Assembly: GCF_949628215.1 (NCBI RefSeq)
Contig: NC_134279.1
Coordinates: 84,625,517-84,689,516 of the forward strand
Length of the DNA: 64,000 bases
DNA from: Phalacrocorax aristotelis
Lineage: Eukaryota; Chordata; Aves; Suliformes; Phalacrocoracidae
Direction of reading: 5' to 3'
Both the position numbers and the translations under genes were made by a program. Shown one piece after another: positions 48,441-58,545 of the stretch. The notes under the pieces are model-generated. The model searched no databases and had not been told where the DNA came from. It worked only from the letters and a program-made list of their open reading frames with translations. Position 1 is the stretch's first letter, and every line of letters begins with the position of its first letter.

Positions 48441-50640
48441 TTCTTTCTCCGACTCTCTCTGCCTGGCTCTGGCTCTGGCTCCGTTTTTATTTTTTTATTC
48501 CTCCTGCTCTGTCCTGTAGCCTGTCGGTATTTTGTCTTTCTCTGGCTCTCTTGGTCTGACTCCCTGTGTTACCGAAAAACGTGGTAAAATCGGAAACAAC
48601 TCAACGCCAATTTAGTATTGAAGAGCAGGCGTTCTTTATTCACGGCGCCAGACGCACGGGGGATCGCTCCTCCTGGCGTGCGTACCTGACACACCTTTCC
48701 CCTACAATTTGTAGATCAAACTTTTACGCATTCATACATATTCATTATTGTCCTGTCTACTGATCGGTACAAACTTGCTTGTTCCGTATGTAAATTACTG
48801 CGCAGGCTCGGTGGTGGTCCGTGAGTCGGTGGTCGCGATCTCCCCCTGCCGGAATTGCCTTTTACCTTCTTGGCTCTTAATCTTGGCAGCCTTGGCTAGT
48901 TTTCTCAGTCCGCTACACGAAACCGCGTTTTGTCATCCTTTTCTGACAGAAGCACGTTGTCTGTTGTTCTGTTGACATTAACGATCGCCTAGTGACTAAA
49001 ATGCAGATCGACAGATCCGCTGATTCGTACGCTCCATGTTCCCGTAATGGAACACCGTCTCTGGTTGGTTGATTTCATCGCTTTGGTTACACCTGTTGCT
49101 GTTGTTCAGCGTCTTCTTTTTTGGCTTTGTGTGATTCTCTCTGTGATTCTGTTTTTCTCTGCCTCGCTTTCCGCAGCTCCCCGTCCCTCACTTTGAATGC
49201 CCGTTATCCTTCACCAGCTCACTCTCCCTTGGTTGCCATCCCCGTTTCTGAATTCCTCCTGCTTTGCCACGTAGCCCGTGACTTTTTTCTTAATCTCTCT
49301 CTGTCTGCCTCAACGCTCCCGCCGCGCTTTTTAATTCGTCTGCTCTGTACCCTGCTACTGTTCTTGCCTTTCTGAGTTCTTCTCTGTCCAGCTCCCTTTC
49401 CCTATTCGTGAACTCCTGTTCTTCCTGCAGCCACCGCTGTTCCCTGGGATCTCCGTCTCTCTCTGTCCAGCTCCCTGTCCCTAGGTTTTAATTCCTGCCT
49501 CTGCCCGCTGTAGCCCATCTAGATTTTTCTGTCGGCCTCTCTCTCTGTCCGGCTCCCTCTCTCTGTTCTAATTCCACGTTCTCTGTCACGTAGACCCGTG
49601 CTATTTGTTTGTCCTCATCTCTCTCTGTCCAGCTCCTTGCTGCGATGTTTTATTTCTTCCCTCTCTGTCTGTCTTTGTAGCCCATTGCTGTTGTTGTGGT
49701 TTTTTGTTTTTTTTTTTCCCCCCACTTGTTTCTTCATTTGTCTCTGTCTGCCTCCCAGTGCCTGATCTTTAATTCCTCCTTCCCTGTTGGGCCGCTGTTC
49801 CTTTTTTCCATTCTACGTTGTGTTCTCTTTGGTCTCCTGTTCTTATTCATCGGTTCCCTCCTCGCCGCCCTGTGGCTTGTCCCCATTTTAGTGTTGCCTC
49901 CCTCTCCCTCTCTCTGGCTTCTTGCCCCTGGTTTTAAAATTCCTCCCTCTCTTCTCTCTTCCCTGTCGGCCGTGTGATCTTCAGCCTTTCTCCATCTCTT
50001 TCTGCCCAGCTCTCTGTGTCTATTCATTAATTCTTCCCTCTCTGCCCTGTAGCCTGTAGCTTTTGTCCTTTCTCCATCTTGCTGTCTCTGGCTTCCCCAC
50101 GACCCTGTTTTAGAATTGTTTCTCTCTTCTTTCTGTACGCATTGCAATTCCTTTTGCTCCCCATCTCCCTTTGTTTTGGGTGTTTTTTTTTGTTGTTGTT
50201 TTTTCTGGCTCCCTGTCCCTAATTCTTAATTCTCTGCCTTCTCGTGCTCTGTACCACGTCGCCCCATGGTTTGTTTTGTGGTGTTCCCTCCCCGGCCCCT
50301 TCCCTCCGTCGTTGGCTGTCTCGGCTCCCTGTCCCCGTGGCTTCATTCTTCCCTTTCTGCCCTGTTCTTGTCGCTTATCTTGTCTTTCTCCATCGCGCTC
50401 GGTCCAGCTTCCTGCCCCTATTCTTCTTTCCTCCCTCGCTGTCGTGCTGCCTGCCCCAGGTTCTTTGTGCGTCTCCAGCCTGCTCCTCTTCCTCCTTTGT
50501 TGGTCTGTGTCCTGCTCTTCCCTCTTCCTGCTGCCTCTCTTCCCCTCTCTCTGCTGCTTTTATCTCCACCTCCGTCAGGCTCCCTGTCCTTCTCTGGCCG
50601 TCCTGTTCCCTGCCTCGTGCCTTCTCACTACACGCACACA
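48360..50640 (+). repeat. pyrimidine-rich degenerate minisatellite
   Basis: Repeated phrases CTCTCTCTGTCC, AGCTCCCTGTCCCT, TTTTAATTCCTCC and CCTGTAGCC return every 80-110 bp for about 2 kb, with the + strand mostly C/T. The array is split by an LTR insertion. Three long overlapping + strand frames near 50.2-50.9 kb and a Glu/Arg-rich minus-strand frame near 49.7-50.1 kb reflect composition. A truncated copy of the array start lies at 53.53-53.64 kb. Confidence 0.8.
48567..49091 (-). mobile_element. solo LTR of an endogenous retrovirus
   Basis: A 525-bp segment of different composition sits inside the pyrimidine array. It begins TGTTACC and ends GGTTACA (imperfect inverted termini, TG...CA form) and is flanked on both sides by CCTG, a 4-bp target duplication. 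On the minus strand an AATAAA lies about 70 bp before the LTR end (48635-48640), which sets the orientation. There is no internal coding sequence and no second LTR, so the provirus was lost by LTR-LTR recombination. A 4-bp duplication is usual for gammaretrovirus-like elements. Confidence 0.8.
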
Positions 50641-51555
50641 CGCCCCCCCGCCCCCGTCCAGCCGGATGCCGCTCTTCTCTTCTCTCCTGCTACTGTCCTG
50701 TGCCCTGCTCATCACCTTTGGTGGCCTCCCCCTCTGCCCAGCAGCCCGTTGCTCCAGGAGCCGGGCGACGGACGGTCCGTTCCCTGCCAAACCAGGACAA
50801 GCGCGTGCCGTGGCTTAGCCCCAGCTGGCAACTCTGCACCAGGGAGCTGCTTGCTCGCTCCACCCTCAGTGGGCTGGGGGAGAGAGCTGGAAGGGTAAAA
50901 GCGAGAAAAATCATGGGCTGAGATCAAGACTGTTTAATAGGTAAAGCAAAAGCTGTGCGTGGAAGCAAAGCAAGGAATTAATTCACTCCTCCTTTTCGGT
51001 GGGCAGGTGTTGAGCCACCTCTGGGAAAGCAGGGCTCTGTCATGTGTAACGGTTACTTAGGGAGAGAAATGCTGTAGCCCCCCCCAAGGACTCCCCCTTC
51101 TTCCCCCAGCTGTGTGTGCTGAGCATGATGTCAAATGGTATGGAATATCCCTTTGGTCAGTTAGCTGGGAAAGCTTTCCCAGCTGTGTCCTCTCCCAGCC
51201 TACTTGCTGGTGGGGCACTGAGAGAACCAGAAGAGGCCCTGACTGTGGAAGCAGTGCTCAGCAAGAACCAAAACATCTCTACATTATTAACGGTGTTTTG
51301 AGCATAAATCCAAAACGTATCCCTTCCTAGCTGCTGTGGAGAAAATGAGCACTATCCTAGCCAACAGCAGCTCCGTGCGGCTGCGGCAACGGCGGCCGAG
51401 GTGGCCTTGGGGCAGGGGGAGCGTTGGGGACCCTGAGCCACGAGTCGCTCCTGGGACTTGTTACGTGCGCGCCTGCACAAACACCTGCCCTCTCCTTTGC
51501 CCTCAGGGCTGCGTTTGCGCTGCCTTTGCGTGGGGCAAGGGGCTGTGATGGAGCC
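50641..51555. other. spacer without recognised gene
   Basis: Mixed composition, a short run of Cs near 51.08 kb, and no repeat family or splice-bounded exon that convinces. Confidence 0.35.
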
Positions 51556-51795
51556 CAGGGGAGGAGGTGGTGCACTGTGGGGGTGAGGGGAGGGGGCCCC
51601 CCGTTGCTGCTGAGCCTCAGCTGTGGGCGGGGTCTGGATGGAGGGGCCCCAGGTGCGGGCAGTGGGGCTGGCGGTGCCGGCTCCTCCCTGGAAAAGGGGT
51701 GGTGCCCTGCTCCGGGGGGCCAGTGTGAGCCGAGGGCGGGGCGGGGCGGAGCTGTGGCCGAGCGTCAGCGGGCTGCGACTGTAGCGAGGGAGGAG
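51556..51795 (+). promoter_or_regulatory. CpG-rich candidate first exon
   Basis: G- and CpG-rich DNA with GGGCGGGGCGGGGCGGAGC (GC boxes) near 51.74 kb, ending in the donor GGAG|GTGAGCG. No TATA box. Probably a + strand start region, some 200 bp upstream of the ZNF143-type array. Confidence 0.45.
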
Positions 51796-51993
51796 GTGAG
51801 CGGGGGCTGGGTGGTGGAGCGCTGCGTCCCGGGTCAAGCCCCGAGGAGGGCTGCGGCGGGGCAGCGCCGGGTCGGAGCCGGAGCGGGCGGTGGGGAGAGC
51901 GAGGCTGTGCTGAGGGCTCGGTGGGGCTTCCGGGCGCATCGGCGGGAGGGACGGTGGCCCGCAGGGTCCGAGAGCGGGGAGGGCGGGCTGGCG

Positions 51994-52326
51994 GCGTGCC
52001 GGGAGCTGTGGTGGTGTGGCGCGCGGCTGCCGGGCGGCCGTGTTGTGCCGCAGAGCATGGCGGGAGCTGTAGTCCTCGTGGGGCGCGGCTGCCGGGGCGG
52101 CCGTGTTGTGCCGCAGAGCATGGCGGGAGGTGTAGTCCTTGTGGCGCGCGGCTGCCGGGCGGTCGTGTTGTGCCGCAGAGCATGCCGGGAGGTGTAGTCC
52201 TCGTGGGGCGCGGCTGCGGGGCGGCCGTGTTGTGCCGCAGAGCATGGCGGGAGCTGTAGTCCTGGCGCAGTGGCTGCCGGCCCTGTCACGTGGTTCGCCG
52301 GGGCGTGGCGGGAGGCGCGGTCTTCC
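51994..52326 (+). repeat. 61-63 bp minisatellite carrying ZNF143/THAP11-type sites
   Basis: Four strong copies of GCATGSCGGGAGSTGTAGTC start at 52055, 52118, 52180 and 52242. Read on the minus strand they give GGACTACASCTCCCG, which fits the promoter consensus ACTAYRNNNCCCR of the ZNF143 (Staf)/THAP11 element, including the adjoining CATGC. Degenerate versions lie at 51994 and near 52303, so the array holds about six units. Between motifs the unit reads CGCGGCTGCCGGGCGGCCGT and GTTGTGCCGCAGA. Such elements normally occur singly in promoters close to the start site. Binding is inferred. Confidence 0.9.
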
Positions 52327-52438
52327 GGCGCTCGGGTGCCGGGCGGCCGTGCCGCGTATGGTAGGCGCGCTGTGTTTTTGGGGTTGGATTCGTGTTGATT
52401 TCTGGGGGCTTGCGGGTGCGGCCGCTCCCCGAGAAGCG
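52263..52438 (+). promoter_or_regulatory. promoter core and candidate first exon
   Basis: Right after the ZNF143-type array comes an E-box (TCACGTGG, 52287-52292 core), an ETS-like CTTCCGG near 52322, and the donor GAAGCG|GTGAGTTCC. An ATG at 52358 opens exactly 27 codons to the donor (MVGALCFWGWIRVDFWG...), but none of the nearby downstream cassettes gives a long continuation except the one at 57.8 kb, so coding is uncertain. Confidence 0.5.
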
Positions 52439-52822
52439 GTGAGTTCCCCGGGAGCTGACAGAAGGGAAGAGGGAAAGGAGGAGGAGGACCTTTTCCCCCT
52501 GCCCAGGGCGCAGATGATGGCCGCCTCCCCGGCTCACCGGAGCTCCCGCTTAGCCTCCCCTGGCCCCCCCTTGCCCCGTGCGCCTGCCCCCAGCTCCGGC
52601 ACCTCCCCTGAAGCGTGCTGCGTAGCCCTTGGCCGCCCCCAGGCCCTGTCGTGAAGGCAGCGAGCCGGCCCTCAAGCGCACTGGATTCCCCCTCGGCGCA
52701 GGGGCCCTTAGCAGTAGTGCGGGGAAGGGGTGGTGTGTCCAGAAGCCCGTGCGCAAGGAGAGGCTTTGGTCAGGGTCGATCGATGGTAATGACGGTCGCT
52801 GTTCCTTCTTTCCCTCTCCCAG

Positions 52823-53014
52823 AGACCGTGCTGAGGACGTGGTTGTCTGTCCTTCCCCCGGGGATGCCGTCGACTGCGGCCGTCTCAGGCTTGCGTGGCT
52901 TCTCTCTGCCCGGCTTTGCCATCCTCGCAGCGCCGGGGCGAAAAGGGACACACAGAGCCCTTCCCGGCTGTGGACAGGAGCTGCCTCGGCTGAAGCTGGA
53001 GACGCCAACGAAAG
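52823..53014 (+). other. 192-bp exon-like cassette
   Basis: Acceptor CTTTCCCTCTCCCAG and donor AAAG|GTAAAG enclose 192 bp, a multiple of three, with two open frames (one reads RAEDVVVCPSPGDAVDCG, the other SVLPPGMPSTAAVSGLRG). No known protein. A partial copy with the same acceptor lies at 53.785 kb without the matching donor. Confidence 0.4.
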
Positions 53015-53272
53015 GTAAAGCAGAAGAAACTGAAGGCGCTCTGGCTGCCAGCTGCCTTCCTGCTGCAGGCAAGAGAGAGCCTGTCCCTGCAGGTGAGGGA
53101 GGAAGGATCCCCCTTCATAGCCCGCAGCGGGACAGGCCACCAACGTGCACCGCAGGGTCTGTACGCGTAACCCGGAGTTGGGTACGGGCGTGTAGGGCAC
53201 GAGCGAGCTAGGCTACGTGCCTAGGAAGCCTCATCTCGTAAGAGCGGTAGGACACCCACGTATCCTCTCTAG

Positions 53273-53382
53273 GTGGAGGATGGCCTAGAGTCTGGAGCTG
53301 CAGAAGAGGCAGGGAGGAGAGGAGGGGAAAGAAGCATCTGAACGGCTAAATTGTGCCAGCAGCGCTGAGAGCGAGAGTCGCG
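53273..53382 (+). other. 110-bp exon-like cassette, copy 2
   Basis: Twin of the 48.12-kb cassette: acceptor TATCCTCTCTAG, the same purine-rich core, donor GCG|GTGAGTCC and identical length. Substitutions between the twins do not favour any frame, and frame 1 stops earlier here, which argues for a noncoding exon kept for splicing. Confidence 0.5.
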
Positions 53383-53642
53383 GTGAGTCCTGGGCCACTG
53401 GGGCCCCGTTGCCTCTCTTGTGCGTCCTGGGCCCTCCCTGTCTCTCCCCTGGCCCCCTCTCTTTCCTTACCTGCTGCAAAATTTTTTATTTGGTTTTTTT
53501 TTTTTGCGCCCCGCCCCCCCCCCCCGCACCTTCTTTCTTCATCTCACTCTGAGTGGCTCCCTGCCTCCCCGTCTTTTCAGTCCTCCCTCTCTCTGTCTTG
53601 TAGCCTGTGGCTACTTTTCTTTTCTCTACCTCCCTCTGCCTG

Positions 53643-53890
53643 CACTGGATTCCCCCTCGGCACAGGGGCCCGTAGCAGTAGCGCGGGGAAGGAGCGGTGT
53701 GTCCAGAAGCCCCTGTGGAAGGAGGCTTTGGTCAGGGTTGATCTGCGGTAATAACGGTTGCTGTTTCCTCTTTCCCTCTCCCAGAGGCTGTGCTCAGGAT
53801 GGGGTTGTCTGTCCTTCCTGTTCATCTCTTCCTCTCTCTATTCCTTTGCGCTGGTCCCTCTCCCTATTGTTTATTGTTTTGCTACTCTGA
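53643..53890 (+). repeat. segment R, second copy
   Basis: Starts 'ctgcactggattccccctcgg' shifted by one base from its twin at 52.68 kb and keeps 'gtgtccagaagccc', 'ggctttggtcagggt' and the acceptor CCCTCTCCCAG. It diverges after about 53.82 kb, so the 192-bp exon is only partly duplicated. Confidence 0.75.
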
Positions 53891-53924
53891 ACCTTTTTTT
53901 ATTCCCAGCGTTTTCCCGTGACAG

Positions 53925-54017
53925 GAGCAGCAAAGAAGGGAGCGGAGCATCGGGGTATCCATGGAGAGAGCATTGGGCGTTCTCCTGTCTTTGTGGGGCT
54001 GACCCTGAGGAAGTGCG
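53925..54017 (+). other. 93-bp exon-like cassette
   Basis: Acceptor TTTTCCCGTGACAG and donor GTGCG|GTACGT enclose 31 codons open in two frames (one with SKEGSGASGYPWREHWAF). Length is a multiple of three. Not recognised. Confidence 0.35.
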
Positions 54018-54476
54018 GTACGTGGGTCGATGGCATGAATATATATATTTTGTGGGTGCACAAATCCTTTTCAGAGTGTCAGAGGGTAAGGGTTTTGTTC
54101 TGTTCAGTGTAAACATTGTTCTGTTTGGTGAATTTGTCGAAGATGAGAGTTCAGTGGGGGAGGAAGTCAGCTCTCTGGCTGGTTTGAGGGTAAGGTGGGC
54201 TGTACGTGTTTGTCGGTCATCTCTCACCTGCCAGATGTTTTGAACTAGTTGTATCTGGTTTTCGTAGGGAGTCACGAAGGGGTTTGGGGCTCCCCAGTGG
54301 CGGGTGCTGTGGCCAAAAGAGAAAGCAGGGTCACAGAGTGCTTCATTTACGGGGCTGGCCTCGGCCATCTACTGCACAAACTTCTGGTATGTAGCAATCG
54401 GGACTCGATTTCCTGAAGGAGGAGAGGATGATGGAGCTCGTTATAAGAGCATAATCATTTTCTCTTCTTTTGGCAG

Positions 54477-54580
54477 TACGGGCACCCGAGGACCAGCTTG
54501 CTTTTGAGGAACGGCACGAGGATGTTGGTGTCGACGCTCAGCAGAGGAAGGAAGCTTCTTTTGGAGGCCAAGAAGATGAA
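54477..54580 (+). other. 104-bp exon-like cassette, acidic frame
   Basis: Acceptor TTCTCTTCTTTTGGCAG and a weaker donor GATGAA|GTAGGC enclose a frame rich in Glu, Asp and Gln (APEDQLAFEERHEDVGVDAQ). The composition is unlike the GC-driven frames around it, which makes it one of the better coding candidates. No known protein matches from memory. Confidence 0.4.
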
Positions 54581-56525
54581 GTAGGCTGCTTATTTGTTGT
54601 GTTTGATTTTCATTGCGGGGATGGGGAGGGGTGGAACATGCAAAACGCGGTCCTGGGCAGGGGAGGTTTCTGACGTGGGAGGCCGTGAGAGAGATCATGG
54701 ACGCTGCTGGACAGGCGTTAGAACCCGTTGCTCAGGTTGGACGGACCCGGCAGAACCACTGCACCATCTTAAGTAATGCCTGCTCACGTACTGAGATTTT
54801 AGTAGTTGCCCCCGCATCAGCTTTGGCTTTTCCTCGTCAAGCTTGTGTTTTGGCAAGAAGTGTCTTTCGTTAAGCGTTTGGGTATAAGGGGTGTCCACGA
54901 GGCTACGTGGTGCCCATCCCCGTGAGATTTTGTGACCATCAAGTGATATTCAGCATCCATCTTATGCCCGTCTCCTGTAACTACTCTGCAGTTTTCGCTT
55001 AAGGCTTGATAGCGGAGTGTTAGCTGAGGGCGGCATTTACCCCACTGGCCCCTCCACGCCGACGGCGTTTCCCCTGCCGGCCGCTGTCCGTTCCCTGTAA
55101 CTGTGACTCTTGTCCTGGCAGAACCTTTGCCAAAGCCACCTTTGTGCTCCACAGCAGTCTGTTTTCTGTCTCGAGTATGTTTCTTTTCGGTATCCGATAC
55201 CCCAGAGCTGTGTACCGTTGGCTCAGGTCTCTTCTTGAGCTTCTGCGAGAAGAGAGAGCCTTCATCTGTTTTTATCCATGTGTCTCCTGGGGTGTTTTTT
55301 TGTTGTCCTTTACAATTTAGTTTTGCCCCAGCTACTGAGGTGTTAATTTAGCTGCTTCATACGGTTCCCGATACGCTTGTGTATTTCCACGTTTCTTTTC
55401 GTGTTTTTTGTCCTTTGAGACTGATCTAGTTCTGTTAAGGGACTGAGCAAGAGAGAGCGTTGAGGTGACTCCGAATGGTTGATGGCTTTACAATAAATGA
55501 TTTACTTTATAACCAGAGATATTTTTTGAGAAGGGGTTCTTAAAAGATTTCATTCTGCTTTGCCATTCCGCTGGGGTAGATGAGCCCCAGCCTTTTTTCG
55601 TGAGGCTCATTCTGCTCCTGGGCTTCTCTGGTACTGTTCCTTGAGTTGGTTGCAGGTTTTGAGCTGTCTAAGCTCTTTGGGTAGGTGTGTTTTGACATTC
55701 AGAGATGGGGAGGTTTCTGGTTGAGGTAAGAGATTAAGGAGCAGTCAAAGTTGAGCAGCAGATATATATTAGGAAGTACACTTGTACGAGCTTTTGTTTT
55801 CCCTTCGGTCAGTAAGTTTGTGTTGGGTGTTCAGGGGTAGCAAGATGGTCTAATAGTGTGTTTTGGATTATTTGGTTTTGTGGGGGTGTTATGGTTTTGT
55901 CTGGGTTTTTTTGTTTGTGGTTTGTTGGGTTTTTTTGTGTGTGGTAGGTTTTTTGTTTGTTTTGTCTTGTTTTCCAGGAATTTTGACTTGACTGAAGGTA
56001 GAACCTTATACTTTTTCCACCAGTTTTGCCTGTGTGTTGTGCAAGTTGTGTCAGCGCGGCCACTCGAGTGTGCTGTCTGCCGAGAGGTTCTCCACGCGGC
56101 TGTTCATGGAGTCACTCAGGAGTGAGTTACCTACAAAGGGAGAGTGTGTCACTACACCAGCCACGCCTGTTTGCTTCCCATACTGCTTTTGGTGTTTGGC
56201 CTATCAGTGTCCGCCTGTGCTTGAGTCATCTGACACGAACTGTGATTTTTGTGTGTTGCGTGGTTTGACTTTTTCTTGCAGTTTAAGTAACAGGTCGAGG
56301 GTTAAGCAGGACAGTCGAGCGAGGCGTGACGGCAAAGGCGAGCAGATGGCGTCGTGTGCTGTGACGGGGCGGGCTGTGAGGTCACTCGTCTGGGATTTCT
56401 GCCTTTGGGGTCTCTGTGTTGCCGAACAAGTCAGTCAAAAGGATTTGTTAGTTTGTTTTGCGTGGTGAGCTCTTGCTTTTGGAAAGCAGTGTCCAACATC
56501 TGTGTGCCTCTCCGTATTTCCCCAG
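54581..56525 (+). other. presumed intron with GT-rich low-complexity tract
   Basis: No convincing exon. From 55.85 to 55.98 kb the + strand is almost entirely G and T (TTTGTTTGTGGTTTGTTGGG). Frames here follow composition. Confidence 0.4.
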
Positions 56526-56632
56526 AAGTGGGCCCGGCATTGAAGGTGACGGTTCCCCAGCCATCGGGGACGGACCGAGAATGCGAGCAGGCACCTGACG
56601 TGGCCACCGACCCGGGAGGCACGGATTGGGAG
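56526..56632 (+). other. 107-bp exon-like cassette
   Basis: Strong acceptor CTCTCCGTATTTCCCCAG and donor GGGAG|GTGAGC. The frame VGPALKVTVPQPSGTDRECE, then QAPDVATDPGGTDWE, is open across and looks protein-like, with mixed acidic and polar residues. No family recognised. With the acidic cassette at 54.48 kb it could be part of one coding transcript; joining phases could not be settled. Confidence 0.45.
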
Positions 56633-57815
56633 GTGAGCGGAGCCGTGTTGGCACGGTAGGGGAAAGGATGAGTCTGGAATGTGGCTGTTGGTGCAGATGC
56701 ACGGTAGGGAGCCGGACACGGAAGGGAGGGGGCGAACAGAGCATCGTGAGAAGGTAGGTCAGCACGTGACAACGGAGGGGTCGTGCAGTGTGAGCACCTA
56801 TGTGACTAGTTAATGAAGGGACTCACAAAACTATATGCAAAGCGGGATGTCTGCCCCGAGCTCGTTGGGCAAGGTGAGCGATGAACAGGAAGCCGTAGCA
56901 GCTGTTATTTTTGAGGTGTGGAATTGTTTGTGAGTGGGCGGCTGCTTCCAGGCGCAGGGGTCGCCTTGTCTCTCTGGTTCTCTAGGCACCGTAGGTGGCG
57001 GCGGCCGCGACATCCAGCCTCATTAGAGCGTGGGGGAGCGGAAGTTCACGGCGCTTCCGAGGAGGCTGTTGTTGCGGAAGTGGCCGGCGTTGAGTGGTGT
57101 GACGCTGAGTGATGGCACCGCACATTTGGAGATGAAGAGTATCCGTGTGACCGCAGCCCCATCCTACGTAGCCTGTGTGGCCTTTTTAAAGGATGGCTTT
57201 TGAGCCCCCAGATTTGGAAGGGAAGCTGAGGGGCCGATGCGGTCTTTGTGCGGGTGGCTGGTCGGTTGGGGGAAGTGCAGGTGGGGCAGGCAGGGGTTGT
57301 AAAATCAGTGGAGGGTACCGTTCAGAGACCAGACCAGACACGTTTGGGCCGAGAGAGGCTGTGGTGTCCTTTCTGCAAAACATAAGCATCTGCCAGGCAG
57401 AGGAGTTCCTGCCTGTGCTTGTGCTGTTGTGTGGATTTTGTAGTCTGTCTTTGTTCCTTACTGTACTTGGGTCTCAATGTGTCTGTTGTTCTCCGTGCTG
57501 AGCAGGCACCTAGGTAGCAATATTGAGGGTTTTGCAAGCCCTGGCTCATCGGCATAATGGTAACCGAGAGCTTCCTTTCTCGCATTTTAAGTCTACTGCA
57601 TAGATTTGTCTTGTGTCTGAAATATTAGACCTTTATAGAAGGTCATCTTTTTGCGGCGGTGATTAAGGTGGCCTCAATACTGCTGCTGAAGAGCAGTCTG
57701 AATACGCAGAGCCCTTTTCTGGGACCTGTTCCCTGCACCTGAACGTTCTGAGGTCTTTAAGAGTGGCTTGTCGCTCGTACATCATCCTAGTTGTGGGTAT
57801 ATGGTTTTATTGCAG
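56633..57815 (+). other. presumed intron, no recognised exon
   Basis: Mixed GC DNA. A CpG-richer patch around 56.95-57.12 kb might be a weak promoter. Nothing else recognised. Confidence 0.35.
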
Positions 57816-57920
57816 GTGATGATGGTACGTGACTTCTCTGCGGATGCTATAGCTTCTTCCTCGCTGCCGTATAGGTCTTCTCGCCCGGTGGCATCTCTGG
57901 GCCGGAAGTCCGTCGTCTTG
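57816..57920 (+). other. 105-bp exon-like cassette
   Basis: Acceptor GGTTTTATTGCAG and donor GTCTTG|GTGAGA enclose 35 codons open in phase 0 (VMMVRDFSADAIASSSLPYR). Its length is a multiple of three and its frame could continue from the 27-codon ATG frame ending at 52438. Not recognised as any known protein. Confidence 0.4.
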
Positions 57921-58099
57921 GTGAGAGTTTTCTTAGGTGCCTCGATCACGTCGCTTGTAGTATTTGAGAGCGGTGTCGGTCCGTGCATGTCGATGCCTGT
58001 GTCAGAGCTGCTCCACCTGGGGGTGTAGCAATGGTAGAGCGGGGGAAAGAATAGCAATAAGAGTATATGGTTAATGTTAATATGCATAGACTGTTTTGG

Positions 58100-58545
58100 C
58101 AACGCCTGTACAACCCTCGTCGGAGCGAGTGGCCGTTGGCAGCAGGCGAGGATGGTAATTTCCGGGGTGTTTTGTGGGTGCCGAGGGGATGACCGTAGCT
58201 GCCTGGGAGAGGCAGCTAGAGTGCTAGCTGAGCAGAGGGCACCTCTCAGCTGTTCAAGCTTGTACGTGCGTGGGGCTTAACATTTGATTGAAGGTATTTC
58301 CTTTAATGGCATGCAGTAGTTGGGCTCTAGATGGTATTCCTACGTGGAAGCAAGACCTGTGGAATGGTTAAGCTGTTGCTGTGCGTCCAGGTGACTTGTT
58401 CTATCATGCTGTTCTTGCAGAGGATGAAGATGGAGCTGTGCAGGGTGATGGAGCAGAGCTGAGTAGAGCACACTAAGGCAGCGGGTCCGTGTGCAGGATT
58501 AAAGGGAAGATGCGACCGAAGGCTATTTGAGGAGCATTTCAGGCG
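58100..58545 (+). repeat. exon-module family, copy D
   Basis: Carries 'gagaggcagctagagt', 'gttcaagcttgtacgtgcgt' and 'ggtattcctacgtgg', sharing the last phrase with copy C rather than A or B. It keeps a good acceptor (TGTTCTTGCAG, exon from 58421), but the donor has decayed to GGGTCCGT. It lies about 270 bp before the start of duplication copy B. Confidence 0.75.

Larger units (their letters stand above)
52441..53620 (+). repeat. P-Q duplication, copy 2, with extra segment
   Basis: P (to about 52605) and Q (from 53201) match copy 1 at 47.9-48.4 kb. The 590 bp between them includes an exon cassette and a segment R (52678-52850) that is itself repeated at 53643-53815. The mosaic implies more than one duplication or deletion step. 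Confidence 0.85.

Noticed and set aside
50171-50921. Three overlapping + strand ORFs of 210-225 codons
   Set aside because: All three frames are open over the same pyrimidine-rich repeat, which shows a composition effect. No domain is seen.
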